Shown here: positions 48,310 to 60,619 of the stretch, piece after piece
Position numbering within the stretch: the stretch's first letter is position 1
Layout of the letters: the number at the start of each line of letters is the position of its first letter
Assembly: GCA_947579665.1 (NCBI GenBank)
Contig: OX388345.1
Span: 57,961,454 to 58,025,453, forward strand
From: Sympetrum striolatum
Taxonomy: Eukaryota > Arthropoda > Insecta > Odonata > Libellulidae
Direction: 5' to 3'
Length of the DNA: 64,000 nucleotides
Program-made: the position numbers and the translations under genes
The notes under the pieces: generated by a model
Database searches by the model: none
What the model was told of the DNA's origin: nothing
What the model saw: the letters and a program-made list of their open reading frames with translations, nothing else

Positions 48310-48385
48310 TAGAGAATAAGAAGAGACTTGATAGTCTCAATCTCGCCCTGAATAAAGTCCTTTATTATTATTATTATGATTATTG
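48310..48385 (+). mobile_element. Possible LINE 3' tail with (TTA)n end
   Basis: CGCCCTGAATAAAGTCC followed by TTTATTATTATTATTATG-like sequence resembles the 3' end and simple-repeat tail of insect non-LTR retrotransposons. No coding remnant precedes it. A plain microsatellite is the alternative. Confidence 0.35.
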
Positions 48386-48389
48386 AAGT

Positions 48390-51300
48390 ATAAAAATCAA
48401 ATCAATATACTATGATGGCACCATTTTGATAGCACCTAGAAAAATCATCCTGATTTACGTGGTGGTCGCAAATTTTATGAGTTATCTTTTTATGTGTTAT
48501 CTAATCACATACACCGATGTGACATCAAGTATACGTATAAGTTAAAAAGAAAGAGAAATAGAACTTAAAACATGTCATGCACGAATAAGAAAATGTCGTT
48601 AATATCTATTTTAATTTAATACCCTACCAAAGTGTTGCGGAAACAGTTTTTTAGTATCACAATATGTATCACGAAATTTCAGCAAACCTATAATTTAAGA
48701 TGACCTTCAAGATACTATATGCATTTAAAAAGAATGAGCGAATTCCAATTTAAATGCTAATAAAATAATAATTTTAACCACTTTGACCGCATTGATGACG
48801 AATATTTAAATGAGAAGAGCTTGATGTAATGAATAACATAATCTATCGTCAAGAAACGTCATTAGCTAAACCGATCAGAAATTTAACACAGATTTATCTT
48901 TTAATATGGCAATTATAGTTAGCAATCTGGTGTTCATTAATCCATTTGTTATTTCAGAAAACTCTTAGTTGAATAACAACAATCTCACTTACTTAGAAAA
49001 AATGATCATATCACGAAGAAAGATAAGATGTGCCGGAAACAGATCTGTCGTGGAAAAAAATAACATTTATTACATTTTGTCATGTAGCATCATGTAAGGA
49101 GATAAACAGACAAAATGTTACCCCAATCAGTAAAGATTTCTTGGAGGTCAAAACACCGCTATAATGATTGCAATATGAATATAATTTTTTACGTGACCAT
49201 CAGAAATTGAAGGATGATCGACTAACTACCAATCAATTAATTACTCAGCATTCATGAAGAGTAGCAATTATAGAAAAGCTCTCCGCAAGATTATCGTTCC
49301 TTCATCGCGTGACTCCCAAGAGAGGGAAACATCGTCTGCGAGCTCATTAAAACCCATTAATTCCCCTCCTTCCTCATTGTTTTCTTTTTCCTCGCCTGTA
49401 TCTTTCGAGGCACTGGAAACAACAGGAGAGATCCAAAAAGAGCAAAAGAGCTCGGGGGCAGCAGGAAATGAAATTAACGGTCGCGGGGTGGAAATAAAAC
49501 GATACCCGGATGCTATGTTTAGCCGTCGTAAGCCCCGAGCCAAGTTTAGTGTTTATATGGCCGCGTAAGGGAGATGCGGTTTATCTCGGAATTATCTTTA
49601 CCACCCCATCCACTCTCCGAGGGCACCCCTAACTCTCTTTGACGTAAAAAGAGGTCCCTCCGGCGCCGGAAGTGACCCTTCCAGGGATACAGGGGAAGGG
49701 GTGTGGATCGAGGATAGGACTGTGTGGGACTCCCTTCGGGTGACGGGGGGCCGTCCCGAGTCGGGGGCGGCTAATCTTAAAAGGGACAGCAACTACTCCG
49801 CCCCTCATCTGTAGTTTCTGACCCTCCCCAACCACACCCCCACACACTCCCACAAGGGTGAGTGCCCCCATACACTAGGGGGAGGCGCAAGGTGGATTGT
49901 CGTGAACGTATGGATCGGAACGTAACGGGGAAAGGAAGATAGCCGGGAGCGTTCGCGGATGGGGTTGAGTGAGTAATGGTAAAGGGACATGGATGATCGG
50001 ATCCTGGGATTGTCCTCTTGGCGGAATAAGCGGGTCGATAGTCGAAGTATCCGATACAGTATACTTTAGCCAATGATGCATATAACAATACAATAATGAT
50101 GCATATGACAATATCTGTGGTGTTAATTGTTGATGGTGTGTGTTATGGAGATCTTTTGATACCAAATTATTCCTGATTTTTTCGTTTACTTCATCCAGGA
50201 AATAGTGCTGCAAATGCAAAGTTAGGGATGCACAAATAACTATATGTAATGTGTATCAGAATATATTTTATTTTAGACGCCATTTTATGCCTAATGACTT
50301 CCTAAAATTTATTAATTTTTAAATAACTAAGACTTTTTATGAATTCGAATAGTTTTCTTTGGCATAATTCACCCTTCATGCTTTGCTTATGAACTTGATT
50401 GCTGTAGGCTTTAAATTAGAAATTTGTGTTATTTTCATAAAAATTAATGAATTCATACTAATAAATGAAGGATGTAAACTTACAGATATAACAGGCTTTC
50501 CCATGCACAATTACATTTAAAACATTTTGCATTCCAAACATCCTTCAAGTATGTGAATTAAGAATGTAAAAAATGAATATCATAAATCAGGTCAGTCTCT
50601 CACCAAATGGCTGAAAAGGCTTGAATAAATACGTATTATAAAAATCAACTCTTAATTAAATCATAGTGGCCTTAAATTGTCTGAATGTTAATTTGTAATT
50701 TATAAAACTGGATTATTTCCATCCATTATCTTCTACCGTTTTTATAAATTGATATAATATCAAATATTTAATTATAGAAAAATGCATTGGTTGCAAATTT
50801 ATTTCCACGTTAATAAAGGCTTCTTTCGTTCCGTTAATGTAAGAATCTATTTTGTGTATTTGCAAAACTGGTTTCAGAAAGTCTAATTTCATCGAGGCAC
50901 GCATCTAAAGTAAGCTAATGAAATATGAAACTAATGCAAACATTTTCACTTGTGACAGGGCCCCGAATATGTTTTCTCGAAAGCAGTCGTTTGTGACCAC
51001 TCCATTTTGAAAGGATATATTTTCAAGTATCACGATAGCAACAAATTACTTTCCCCTAGGATCATGTGCTTCCAATGTTCTTCCTCATCCGTCTTGGTGT
51101 GTTCTCACTTCCGGCGAGGGATGCTTGCGGGCGCCGAGAAGACCGTGCGGGGTGGAGACACCGGCTGGGTGCAGTCTGGGGTGGTCCACTTTTTCTCTTT
51201 CTTTCAGGGAGAAAAAAATAGCTTTGCTATCGTAGACTCCGCTTCGCCAAGGGAAAGATCCCTCTCAGGAATTTCCCGCCGAATCTCTGGACCAAAGACA

Positions 51301-53450
51301 TCTTTCTTTCTCCCCTCATCTTTCGACGAGGGAAATCTGAGAATACATTTCAGAAAGAGAATTGTCTCTGTCCTTCTCTAAGCACCGTGAAACAGTTTCC
51401 AGATTTATGTTTTTTGTGCATTCCTGAGTCACGTATATGGTGGGAAACCCATGTTCAGAGTGGAGGGTTGGATTCGAGACAGTTAATCGGAAATATATTC
51501 AAGGATTTCAAAGTTATGAATTAAAAACTCGTAATGATTCGTTAAATACTTAACCGTTCGTAATTATCAATCTTACATATCTCTCGATAGCTTGCTCAAC
51601 TTTTCCCTGCTTATATTTTATTTTTTACAATGCAAATTAATTCGATGATGATTCGATGATTAATCGAAATGCCATATTTCCCATACTTTCCCTTCTCCCA
51701 TGAAATTTCTGCTCCATCATCACTTACCAATACTTATGGCAAATCCAACATTTAATAGCCTCTCTCCATACATTATTACTTCCTTTGGTCCCTGATAATT
51801 CTTACTGTGCCTTATCTGCGGTTTACCCAACTATCTTCTAAAATTCCTCACCCCATGACCTACCATAATCTCCTTTCTATTGCATCCTACCACTGCTTTT
51901 CCAGTTCTTTTCTTATTTATACCCCAAAATAGTACATTTTGTTATTTTTAGCACTAAAAAGAAAGCAATTTCTTACTATGAACTTTATTTTTGTTTTCTA
52001 TGAAGATTCTAATAGGGGTTTAATATTTGGAACGCTTAACTCAACTAGGAATACTTGAGGCAATGAAATGCTACCTTAAACTTACTTTAGAAAGTTATAA
52101 ATATACTCAAGAAAAACATCAACCTTTCACCGTTTAGAGTCAACCCTATAGAAACAGTGAAAGAGCAGTTAACGGAAACCATTCATTAAATATTTACTAT
52201 TATTTTGTGTGTTATGGCTGTAAGTTATGTGGCTGCATATTTTGATAACTGAATATTAAATAAATCTTTATGATATGACTCCATGTTATATAAAATTTAT
52301 ATGACGAGGGCATATCGTATGAATTTCTTCTTGATTACGACCTAAGGCAAGGCCCCGTTAGTTGACTAACATTTTAAACCATCACACTCATGTATTTGTC
52401 ATGATAGCTGTATAAAAACATCGCCCATAAACCGCTCGATAGACATGTCGTTAACAAATGATGAGAATGAATAAGATTGGAGCACGATACCGCCGACGCA
52501 ATTCCAGCTGATTCCATGACAAATGAAGGACGCTTTTACTCCCTCCATCTGTATCTGGCCGCCACATCCATCCCGTGGCGCAACCTCTTCTTTTTAATTT
52601 CTTTTCATCGCAGCAGGAGTGCACCAAGGTCTCGTCGTGGGGCCTTTCTTTTCCTTCTCTTTTACGCACAGCCGATGAACTCATTGTGACGGAATAGCTG
52701 GACACCGACTTCCCCCGAAAGCGGGAAAGCTCGTATTGGAAATCGTGATGCTTCGCGGAATTCGCCACAGGTCTTCGTATCGTGATACCGAGAAAAAAGC
52801 GTGATACAATAAACAAGTTACTCACTTTGAAGATCTCCTAGTAACGTAAAATCGAGTCTCATTCATAAATACGATCGTGACGGAGGAGACGCCTTTGTGA
52901 GCGTGACTGCGTCACACTTCCGCGTTTTGCTTTAACTATCGTCGATTCCGGGACTAAAAAGATACATCCGCAACACGAATATTTTAGAATATGCGGATTC
53001 TTTAATACTTTGCATGGAGTGTATCTGCTAAAAGGTTTTCCGTATAACGCTTGCTATTCAGGAAGGTACTGGATCATGTCCTTCCCACTGTGAAATCGAT
53101 CCCAGAAAATTCTGGCTGTGGAGTTATTTTAAAAATGACTTGATAAAATATACTATTATATTTACATTTAAACCCTGAAATCCGCCAGTAGCGTGTGACA
53201 AGGTGTGTAAAACACCGACATCACTTTCTAACCTGGACAGCTATTAGCTTTTCTAATACTTCGTGGAAAAAACGACCAAAAGTAACCATATGTCCTGGCA
53301 TCCACTTCCCTGTATCGCTTTTTTGTTTTCTCCCGAAGATCGAGAAAGTTTATAACTGGGATCACAATATTAGCTATCTCCTCCCCGAAGTCGGTAGGGA
53401 TAAATTAATCCTTTCCGACTTAATAACTTTACTTATTTATCACTTGATTT
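48390..53450. other. Non-coding DNA, no gene recognised
   Basis: GC-richer islands at 49260-50000, 51080-51380 and 52470-52930 hold many overlapping frames on both strands, the longest 124 residues (51007-51381 plus; 52451-52825 minus). None has a recognisable domain. The rest is AT-rich. Confidence 0.4.
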
Positions 53451-53690
53451 GTTCTATTGCTTATGATGTTCTATCGCGAAATTAAGTACCTTAATAAAAG
53501 ACAGAACTTCTAAAATAAGCGTTTTGGTTTCATTTAGAATAAAAATCGAAAACTAATTAAATAAGGCAATGAAATTATACTTACAGTTTTGGAATTTTGT
53601 AAGTATAAAAATCGTATTTCAGCTCTATCCATCGGAATTGGCAATCAATTTTAAATATGATTGTTGAAATTCAATCCAGATACTTAATTT
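53451..53690 (+). repeat. Dispersed repeat, copy 1
   Basis: It matches 59109-59355 in direct orientation at roughly 70-75% by eye. Shared blocks include ACTTCTAAAATAAG, GCAATGAAATTATA, ATTTCAGCTCTATC and CAGATACTTAAT. Likely an old non-coding transposon family. Confidence 0.65.
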
Positions 53691-56600
53691 AAATAACAAC
53701 AAATAAACACTTTTTAAATAAATTGCTATTTATCTCAGTCACAGAGGAACTTTCTCTCAACAGGTATTTTTTGTGATTTTATCGTTGTTGAAATTGTAAA
53801 CAAGTTGATAGTAAACAGTATACTGTTAATCATTCGCTATATTGAAAATGTGTTGCCTTTTCTGGCTTTATTCAAATGCATTTCTCGTATCTAATGTTGG
53901 TAATTAATCTGGATACCAAAACTATACTGAAAGCTCTACGTTATACTAATTTCATTCGTTTAAAAGTTACTACGTTTTACATAATTTAATGCCGATTTCT
54001 CTGTTTCACATTTTGTGACTATATCCCCAAACATTGTTATGTGTAAGTGGAATATTCAAGCTAACTTACCCCTCTGAGATCGGTGCTCACAGATACCAAA
54101 ACGAAAAACCAGAACGGAGATGCATCGAGAAATGAGAGACGATTTTACCCAGAGAATACTTTTTTTCCGTGCAGCAGATGAGCATCTCGGGGAACCCGAG
54201 GAAATTCCGTGAAAAATTCCCATCTCGAGACATGACGAACCGAGCGTGATTTGCAGACGGATAGCGCGAGGTAAAAATATGAGCGCAAAACTGGGGTAAC
54301 CGTACATTGCAAACGGAGGGGAGAGGAAAAAATGCAAACGCGGTGGATATTTCTTTGACCCAGTGAGGATAGTGCATCTCGGAGATCGGCTTCGGAGGTA
54401 AAGATCTCCCGAGTTAACGGTCCAGAGGAGAGAAAAAAATCGAATTCGCACAGTTCACACAATACAATGTGTTTCCCGTTATGGAGGGCGATTCATGTGG
54501 AAAATTAGAAGCACTGGGTGACGGTGAAGAGCGAGACGAACCTTAAATCGTCTTGGCCTCGCGATCAAGTGGATCTCTATGCACTCGAGATTGCTTTGCT
54601 TTCAACATGGGTGATTCACATAGTTCCTACTGTGATACGAAGCAGTTATCTGTTATAGCATCCTGAAGTACAATATTTTCCTAGTGCGGGTAAATTATCA
54701 TTATGTTAAATTTCTTTCCATTCTAATAATGTGTTTAATACAGCTATTTTCAATTTCTTTTGCTACGTAGTTAATATTTATATTCGTATATCTCAGGATC
54801 GTGCACATTTTGCGGGATATGACATCTACTTATGATGAAAAAGTGTTATTACTTTTCAATTTTTGCATGCCCCAAAATATTAATTTAAAAATAATTACCA
54901 TATTTTTTTACAATTTAAGTGAGCTATAACTGATTTTAACTCAATTCATACATATATTGCTTATCTACAGAAAATCGAGCTATTGCTTTAGAAGAGTTGT
55001 TATAAGAGGAAATTACTTGAAAAAATTTACAGAAATCGATAAATACGAAAAGAAATCCATGTTTCTAATTTCTAATGATTTCGTTCGTAATTGGTTCTAT
55101 TCGAATACGATATGAAATCTCAATAAAGATGACTCATTCATAATTGAATAATTGTTTTGAATAAAACCAATGCAACAGTACATTGGCAAGGGGTAGGAGA
55201 TAGCTACGAACATGAAATTCATGAAATTTATGTATATTATTATTTTGACTTAAAATTCGTGGAAAAAGTCATACGATAATGCTCACACGTTGCGTAGTAT
55301 GTCGCAAATTTACGTCAAATAATAATCACGACAAGATTATTATGAGACAGACCGTAATCATCATTTCAAATAGCAAACCATCATTATGTTATTAAATTTC
55401 ACAGCGCAATTCATATATTGAGCAAATAGTATACTTTTATGGAGATGGGTAAAGGCGTCGAGACAATAAGGCACACTGCAGTAGAATCAAATGCGCAATT
55501 GATCTTTAATAATCACTGACTGCATACTGCAACTCGTTAACCTTAGTCATCTCCCCATACGTTCGTGCAAACCATTATTGAGACATGCTGCAATCATTTG
55601 GAAAACCCCACAATAAAACGAATTCGCATGAAGGACGTTTGTAATGTATTGAAAAGCGTCCGCCAAAATTTTAAATTCATTTCACACGTGCGACGACCTC
55701 ACGATTCACGTAAAACTGTCGGATATCTCAATCAAATCCCTGTCATATGCAAGAGAATGCAAAGAGGAAGAAAGGCCAATCTGTCCTAAGCAACTTTTCT
55801 ATGCGCAAAATTGATACCCAGTGACTCGTCGTGGAGAGTCGCGCAGTGTTTGAGAGCGATGATTTCAATTATACTATTATTTTTAGAACACCGCTTTCGT
55901 AAGATTTACGTAGTATAGCAAGAGAAATCTTCCATAATTTATATTGCGAACTGAAGATTGATTTCGAAAGAATAAGCGGATGCAAGTTTTTTCTTAGATG
56001 ATGTCACGAAGAAGTGACAAATATCCAGCACGTCTCAAGGAAGAGCAGTATTTGGCCTTCAGGGAAAAATTTTTCAATTGATTTTTTCTCTCTTGATCGC
56101 TAGAACATCCGCTAATGATGTTTTCACAGATTATTTTCCCTTTTGACCCCGTCTTTTGAAACTTCTTTCCCCTTCGCCTCAACAGTAATTGCCTATTTTG
56201 GCTCTTAACACGAGAATATTAAAGGCAAGCTGCCCCTGCAAATAATATCTGGCTTCGAGTTTCGCCGAAAAGTATTCAATTCTTGTGGTAAATTTTATTA
56301 TTAATACATAAAGCTGCAGATTGGTTTGCACCAGTTAGTATGGTTTGAATAAATGAAACTGCCATACAATGATGGTCATGTACAAGTAATGAATAGACAT
56401 GATGAAACAGGAAAGGAAAAGTAGTAAAATAAAACACATTGTCGAAAACCGAACATCAATATTAAAAGTTAAAAAATATCTAAAAGTAAAAACAATTACA
56501 ATAATACTAATCATTTTATATTTTTCTATCACTTATTCAGCATTTAGTCATCAGTTTTATTCATGATAATACTATTACCTTAAATACGTTTAATTCATAC

Positions 56601-56710
56601 GTTTTAGATCGAGAAAATGAGGATTCCATCGTTACCAACCGAAATATTTCAAAAACAACCAAAATTAACCAAAATAATTCAGGGCCAAAATAATTTCCAT
56701 TGTCAAAAAA
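53691..56710. other. Non-coding DNA, no gene recognised
   Basis: Three overlapping minus-strand frames at 54056-54462 (96-131 residues) share one GC-richer island and match nothing. The frame at 55565-55789 is also unrecognised. Confidence 0.4.
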
Positions 56711-56942
56711 GATCGGGAGTTGACAAATTTACTTAAACTTTGTGATGTTAAGTATTTACTGAAATCATTAAAATATGCTTTACCTTTAGGTTTTCCTATT
56801 AAATAATCTCATCAAAAATTCGAAAAGATCGGGAGCTGACAAATTTACTTAAACTTTGTGATTTTAAGTATTTACTGAAATCATTAAAATATATTTTACC
56901 TCTAGGTTTTCCTATTAAAACATCTCATCAAAATTTCGAAAA
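56711..56942 (+). repeat. Two tandem 116-bp units
   Basis: Units 56711-56826 and 56827-56942 start GATCGGGAG and differ at about eight positions with no length change. A recent local duplication, non-coding. Confidence 0.88.
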
Positions 56943-58790
56943 TTTTCTGAATTCATTATCAAGAAACGATTTCAATTGCAGATTAACAGCCATTTATTAC
57001 GTGTACTCATTATGCGCTCCTCAAATGGGAATTGTGATTCTATTATTATCTTCATTCTATTATAAGAGTGTAATAGGGTCATATTATGAGTGTATTTTTT
57101 TAGCTGGAAGAATGCGTGAGAAAGTAATGGCCCTGTCAGTTCTTATGCGTCCCCTAAATACAAGCCTCAATTTTATCTTTTACTTTCGGGAGGTCCGCCA
57201 AGTAGGACGACCGTTGTCCAAATGTCGGTGTGCCTTGAAATTTTGATCACGCCGTGGGTATGAAATGAATTTGGGCTCTTCTCATGTGTATTGCTTCTTT
57301 TTTCCTCAAACTTTTGCCCGTTTATCTTTCTCAAACCTTGCTGGAAATCACTTTTTCTTTCACACATGAAAGTATAAAATGATATGCGTGCTAGAAAGTT
57401 TCAGTCTTTCCTTAAGTTAAAAAGAAATAATACCGGAAATATTAGTTGATTCTCTTAACATAGAGTGAATGGACGAGCTGTATAATTGAGTAATTTAAAA
57501 TTCGAATTATAATTATGGACGTAACCAAATACCAAAATAGTATAAATAAAATAGCGCTTAATCATCCCTCATCTGGAATAGATGCCTCAAATTCTCGTTA
57601 ATTGTAAAAATTTGGTTTTGTAGTAATTCATACTTTAAGTTACACCAGAAATGCATTTAACTCAATCTCTTGAGATAGGATTTTCAAAAAATTGTTACCC
57701 ATCGTATGCAATACATTATGAAATAGATAAATTAAAATCGAGAAAGGTTTTCCAATTATTCTATTCGAATAAATTTGAACTATTCTCCAACAAAAACCGA
57801 GAATGGTTTGCTCCGTTGTATCAAAAAACATCGATATACTTTGGGAAGGATAAGGGATGGAATGTCTATGAAACGTTTGACGTAAGAGTAGGTAAACCTT
57901 ATAAAAATATAACTAATCGCTGTAGTGTGCGAAGAAATGTTGCTCTTCCAATATGCAAATTATCTTCTTTGGTGCGATAAGCAAAAACTCTGTTTTCTCT
58001 ATTTCACGTGGAAAATGGGGTTGATCTTCTATTCTACAGATGAAAATTAACTCTTAATCATACTTATGGAAATTTCAGAATGCAACAGAACAGATTGATG
58101 CAACGTATTCATCCAAAAATTTGAGATTTAAACTATTTTTATTTAAATATATTTTTTATTAAGTAGACATGCTAAGATACTGAAATTTTTAAACTACATA
58201 AACAAAAATACATGTAATCTCAAATTGCTGGGCTATAATAAAAAACTTAATTGGCCATATATTTGTCTTATTTTTTAAATCTGTATTACAGTGTTCAAAG
58301 ATGAATGCATAGGAATGAAGTGATGAAAATAACATAAAAGTATTTATTTTTTTAAGGTAATTCTTTTTTCATTGGATTTTTTAGAGATTTTTTATATAGA
58401 TTAGTTTTTTTATATATAAGACACACAAGCAAATACGTGCAGATTTAAACCAAAGATATCCTTGGGAAGAGAGCTCATGAGGAATCATCGGAACGTTGAA
58501 GTCCATTCAAATGACCCAGCATTGGCTCTTTATCCGTCTGTTTTCTGGAAGGGGAGCAGCCGATCGTTTGTGGTACGTACGTATGGTACGTGTGCCAATT
58601 TAGCGTTACGCCAACCTTTTGGCGAGAGGAAACTTTTTGCCCTCAAGTTTAACCTTTCCCATGCACACAGCCCGGGGCGTGTGTGAGAGCGCGTGTGTAC
58701 GAGTCTATTCACTCCTAAGGAGTGCTCACCCAACCCAACGGGAACTTCATGGAATCAGAGGGCGCGTGGGAAAGAAACTCATACCTTTGG
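56943..58790. other. Non-coding DNA, no gene recognised
   Basis: The frame at 57651-57980 (109 residues, plus) is AT-driven and faces an opposing frame. The island at 58560-58790 is GC-richer with opposing frames. Nothing is recognised. Confidence 0.4.
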
Positions 58791-58794
58791 TGTA

Positions 58795-58905
58795 GGATGG
58801 GCTTAAGGGGGTTGGAATGGGATGGAACGGGTGGGTTATCGAGAGGGATTGGAAGACGTTGGAAGGGGTTGTGTGAAGTTGGATGTGGTTGGAGGTAACA
58901 AAATG
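58795..58905 (+). repeat. G-rich GGTTGG-like degenerate repeat
   Basis: Irregular GGTTGGAAGGG-like units on the plus strand, with no exact period. Confidence 0.5.
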
Positions 58906-59108
58906 GACTATATGCGATTAGGAGTGGGTGGGTATTGAAGGAAGTCCAATAAAGATGATAGAATTTGTAGGTGGTCTTAAGAGGCGTGTTGGGGTAGGCT
59001 GGAGGATACTACGCGCAATTTGTTTGAATAAAAATAAAATTAATTGTCTTTATTTGGGCGAGATTCAGGGTAAAGAGATTGAGAGCACTTAATAAGTTAT
59101 GATATTAT

Positions 59109-59355
59109 GTTCTCTTGCCTATGATAGTCTATTGTGAAATTTATTACCTTATTGTTAGTAGAAAAAAGTACTTCTAAAATAAGGGTTATGGTTTAAGTCA
59201 GAAAAACCCATGGGAATCCTCTTAACGAAAGCAATGAAATTATATTTGCTGATTTTGGCTTTTGTATGTATAAGAATCGCATTTCAGCTCTATCTATCGA
59301 AATCGGTTATCTATTTTAAATATTAACTGTGGAAATTCAGTCCAGATACTTAATA
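59109..59355 (+). repeat. Dispersed repeat, copy 2
   Basis: Direct-orientation partner of 53451-53690, with several small insertions. Non-coding. Confidence 0.65.
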
Positions 59356-60335
59356 TTAAGTTAAAAATTCTCTTCCATCTAAAACCGTTGTCATTAATTA
59401 TAGTATAATTTAATTAAAGATAATAGTATGAGAAAAATTAGAAGAACTGTGGATGTAAAACCTAAGAGATTCTTAGGAAAAAAAATTATCCACCACCGGA
59501 AAACACCCGCAAAGAAGGGGATGTGAAAAATTAGAGCAAAACTACCGATAGTAATAACTAAAAGGTTAGTAAAAAGAACATGACAAAATATAGAAATACT
59601 TTTTGAATGTGGTGGCAATGTATGAAAGACTTATTGTGGACTTAGAAGGCCTTGAAAGTGGATCTAGAAAGTGTGCATACTTAAAATTAGGGGATTAGCG
59701 AAAAATTGGAATGAAGGAATAACTTAGAGGAAATATGACATTAGTACGAGTAGGAATGCGAAACGTTCTGAGGGATTTTCGACGACCTCAAGTCACCTAA
59801 AAGACGCATTTAAAAGAGGTCGAGAGATGAGTCCCATTTTTTACGACAGATTTATTCTTCGATTATATCACGACTCTTAACTCTGCGCTCACGGCTGCTT
59901 TCTAAGGCATTCAAAGAAGTAAGATTGGACTCACCATAATTTATTGGTTTTTCACGATTTCCAAAGTCATAAATCTACGATCTGTTTTAGTTTTCCCTCG
60001 TTTATTGATCGGCTATTAGAAGTAATTCTAAATCATCTCTCAAAATTAATTAAATAAGAATCATGTTTGAATAACACCTAGTTATCCTCGAAATTAATGA
60101 GAAGGACTTAAATCATCTGGTCTAATGCAATAAATTATAACGGTAAGCTAAATATTTGGCTGTTTAGTCGAACACTGCCTCAATCAACCATTTCTAAAAA
60201 AAATAACATAATAAAAGTTTTTTTATTATACTCTCTGCAACAGTTAAATTATTATTATATACAGCTTAAAGTAGAAAACATACATATATAGATATATCAG
60301 TAAGAAAGTTTTTTATTTCATATACCCCACAAACA
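59356..60335. other. AT-rich non-coding DNA
   Basis: No repeat or gene is recognised. The minus frame at 59394-59618 is hydrophobic but AT-driven and unsupported. Confidence 0.4.
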
Positions 60336-60339
60336 TCCA

Positions 60340-60485
60340 TTTGCTGGACTTTTACAGTGGTAGGTAAACAACAACTATCACACAAGACCATCTTCTAATC
60401 GGAAAAATCCGACTAGCCGGGATTCGAACCCGGGAGTTGGAGCGATACCGTGCGAGCTCGCTAACTATTCGGCCACCAAGTTCTG
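60340..60485 (-). mobile_element. tRNA-derived SINE-like repeat, family A, copy 2
   Basis: The minus strand reads ACTTGGTGGCCGAATAGTTAGC (A-box region), a class II-like variable arm, GGTTCGAATCC (B box, about 60423-60433), then CGGCTAGTCGGATTTTTCCG and a body like copy 1 (12438-12640). No acceptor stem forms, so it is not a working tRNA gene. Confidence 0.72.
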
Positions 60486-60565
60486 TTTGCAAAGGATAGT
60501 AAAAGACCCATGTTAATTTTCTTAATATTTATCAGAATAATTAATTCAAGCAACTTCGAGATCTC

Positions 60566-60618
60566 TTATTAACTTTTTCTTGCTCAGGTAGGTGTAAAAA
60601 TACTAGAAAAAGGTAAGT
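60566..60618 (+). other. Candidate recursive splice site or 25-nt microexon
   Basis: CTTTTTCTTGCTCAG ends at 60587 and abuts GTAGGT (60588), the juxtaposed acceptor-donor layout of a ratchet point. A second donor, AAG|GTAAGT, follows at 60613, which would define a 25-nt exon. TATTAAC just upstream could be the branch site. Evidence is sequence motif only. Confidence 0.3.
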
Positions 60619-60619
60619 G

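Noticed and set aside
60397..60485. Possible tRNA-Leu/Ser gene on the minus strand
   Set aside because: The bases after the T-arm do not pair with the 5' end, and the body continues as in the repeat at 12438.
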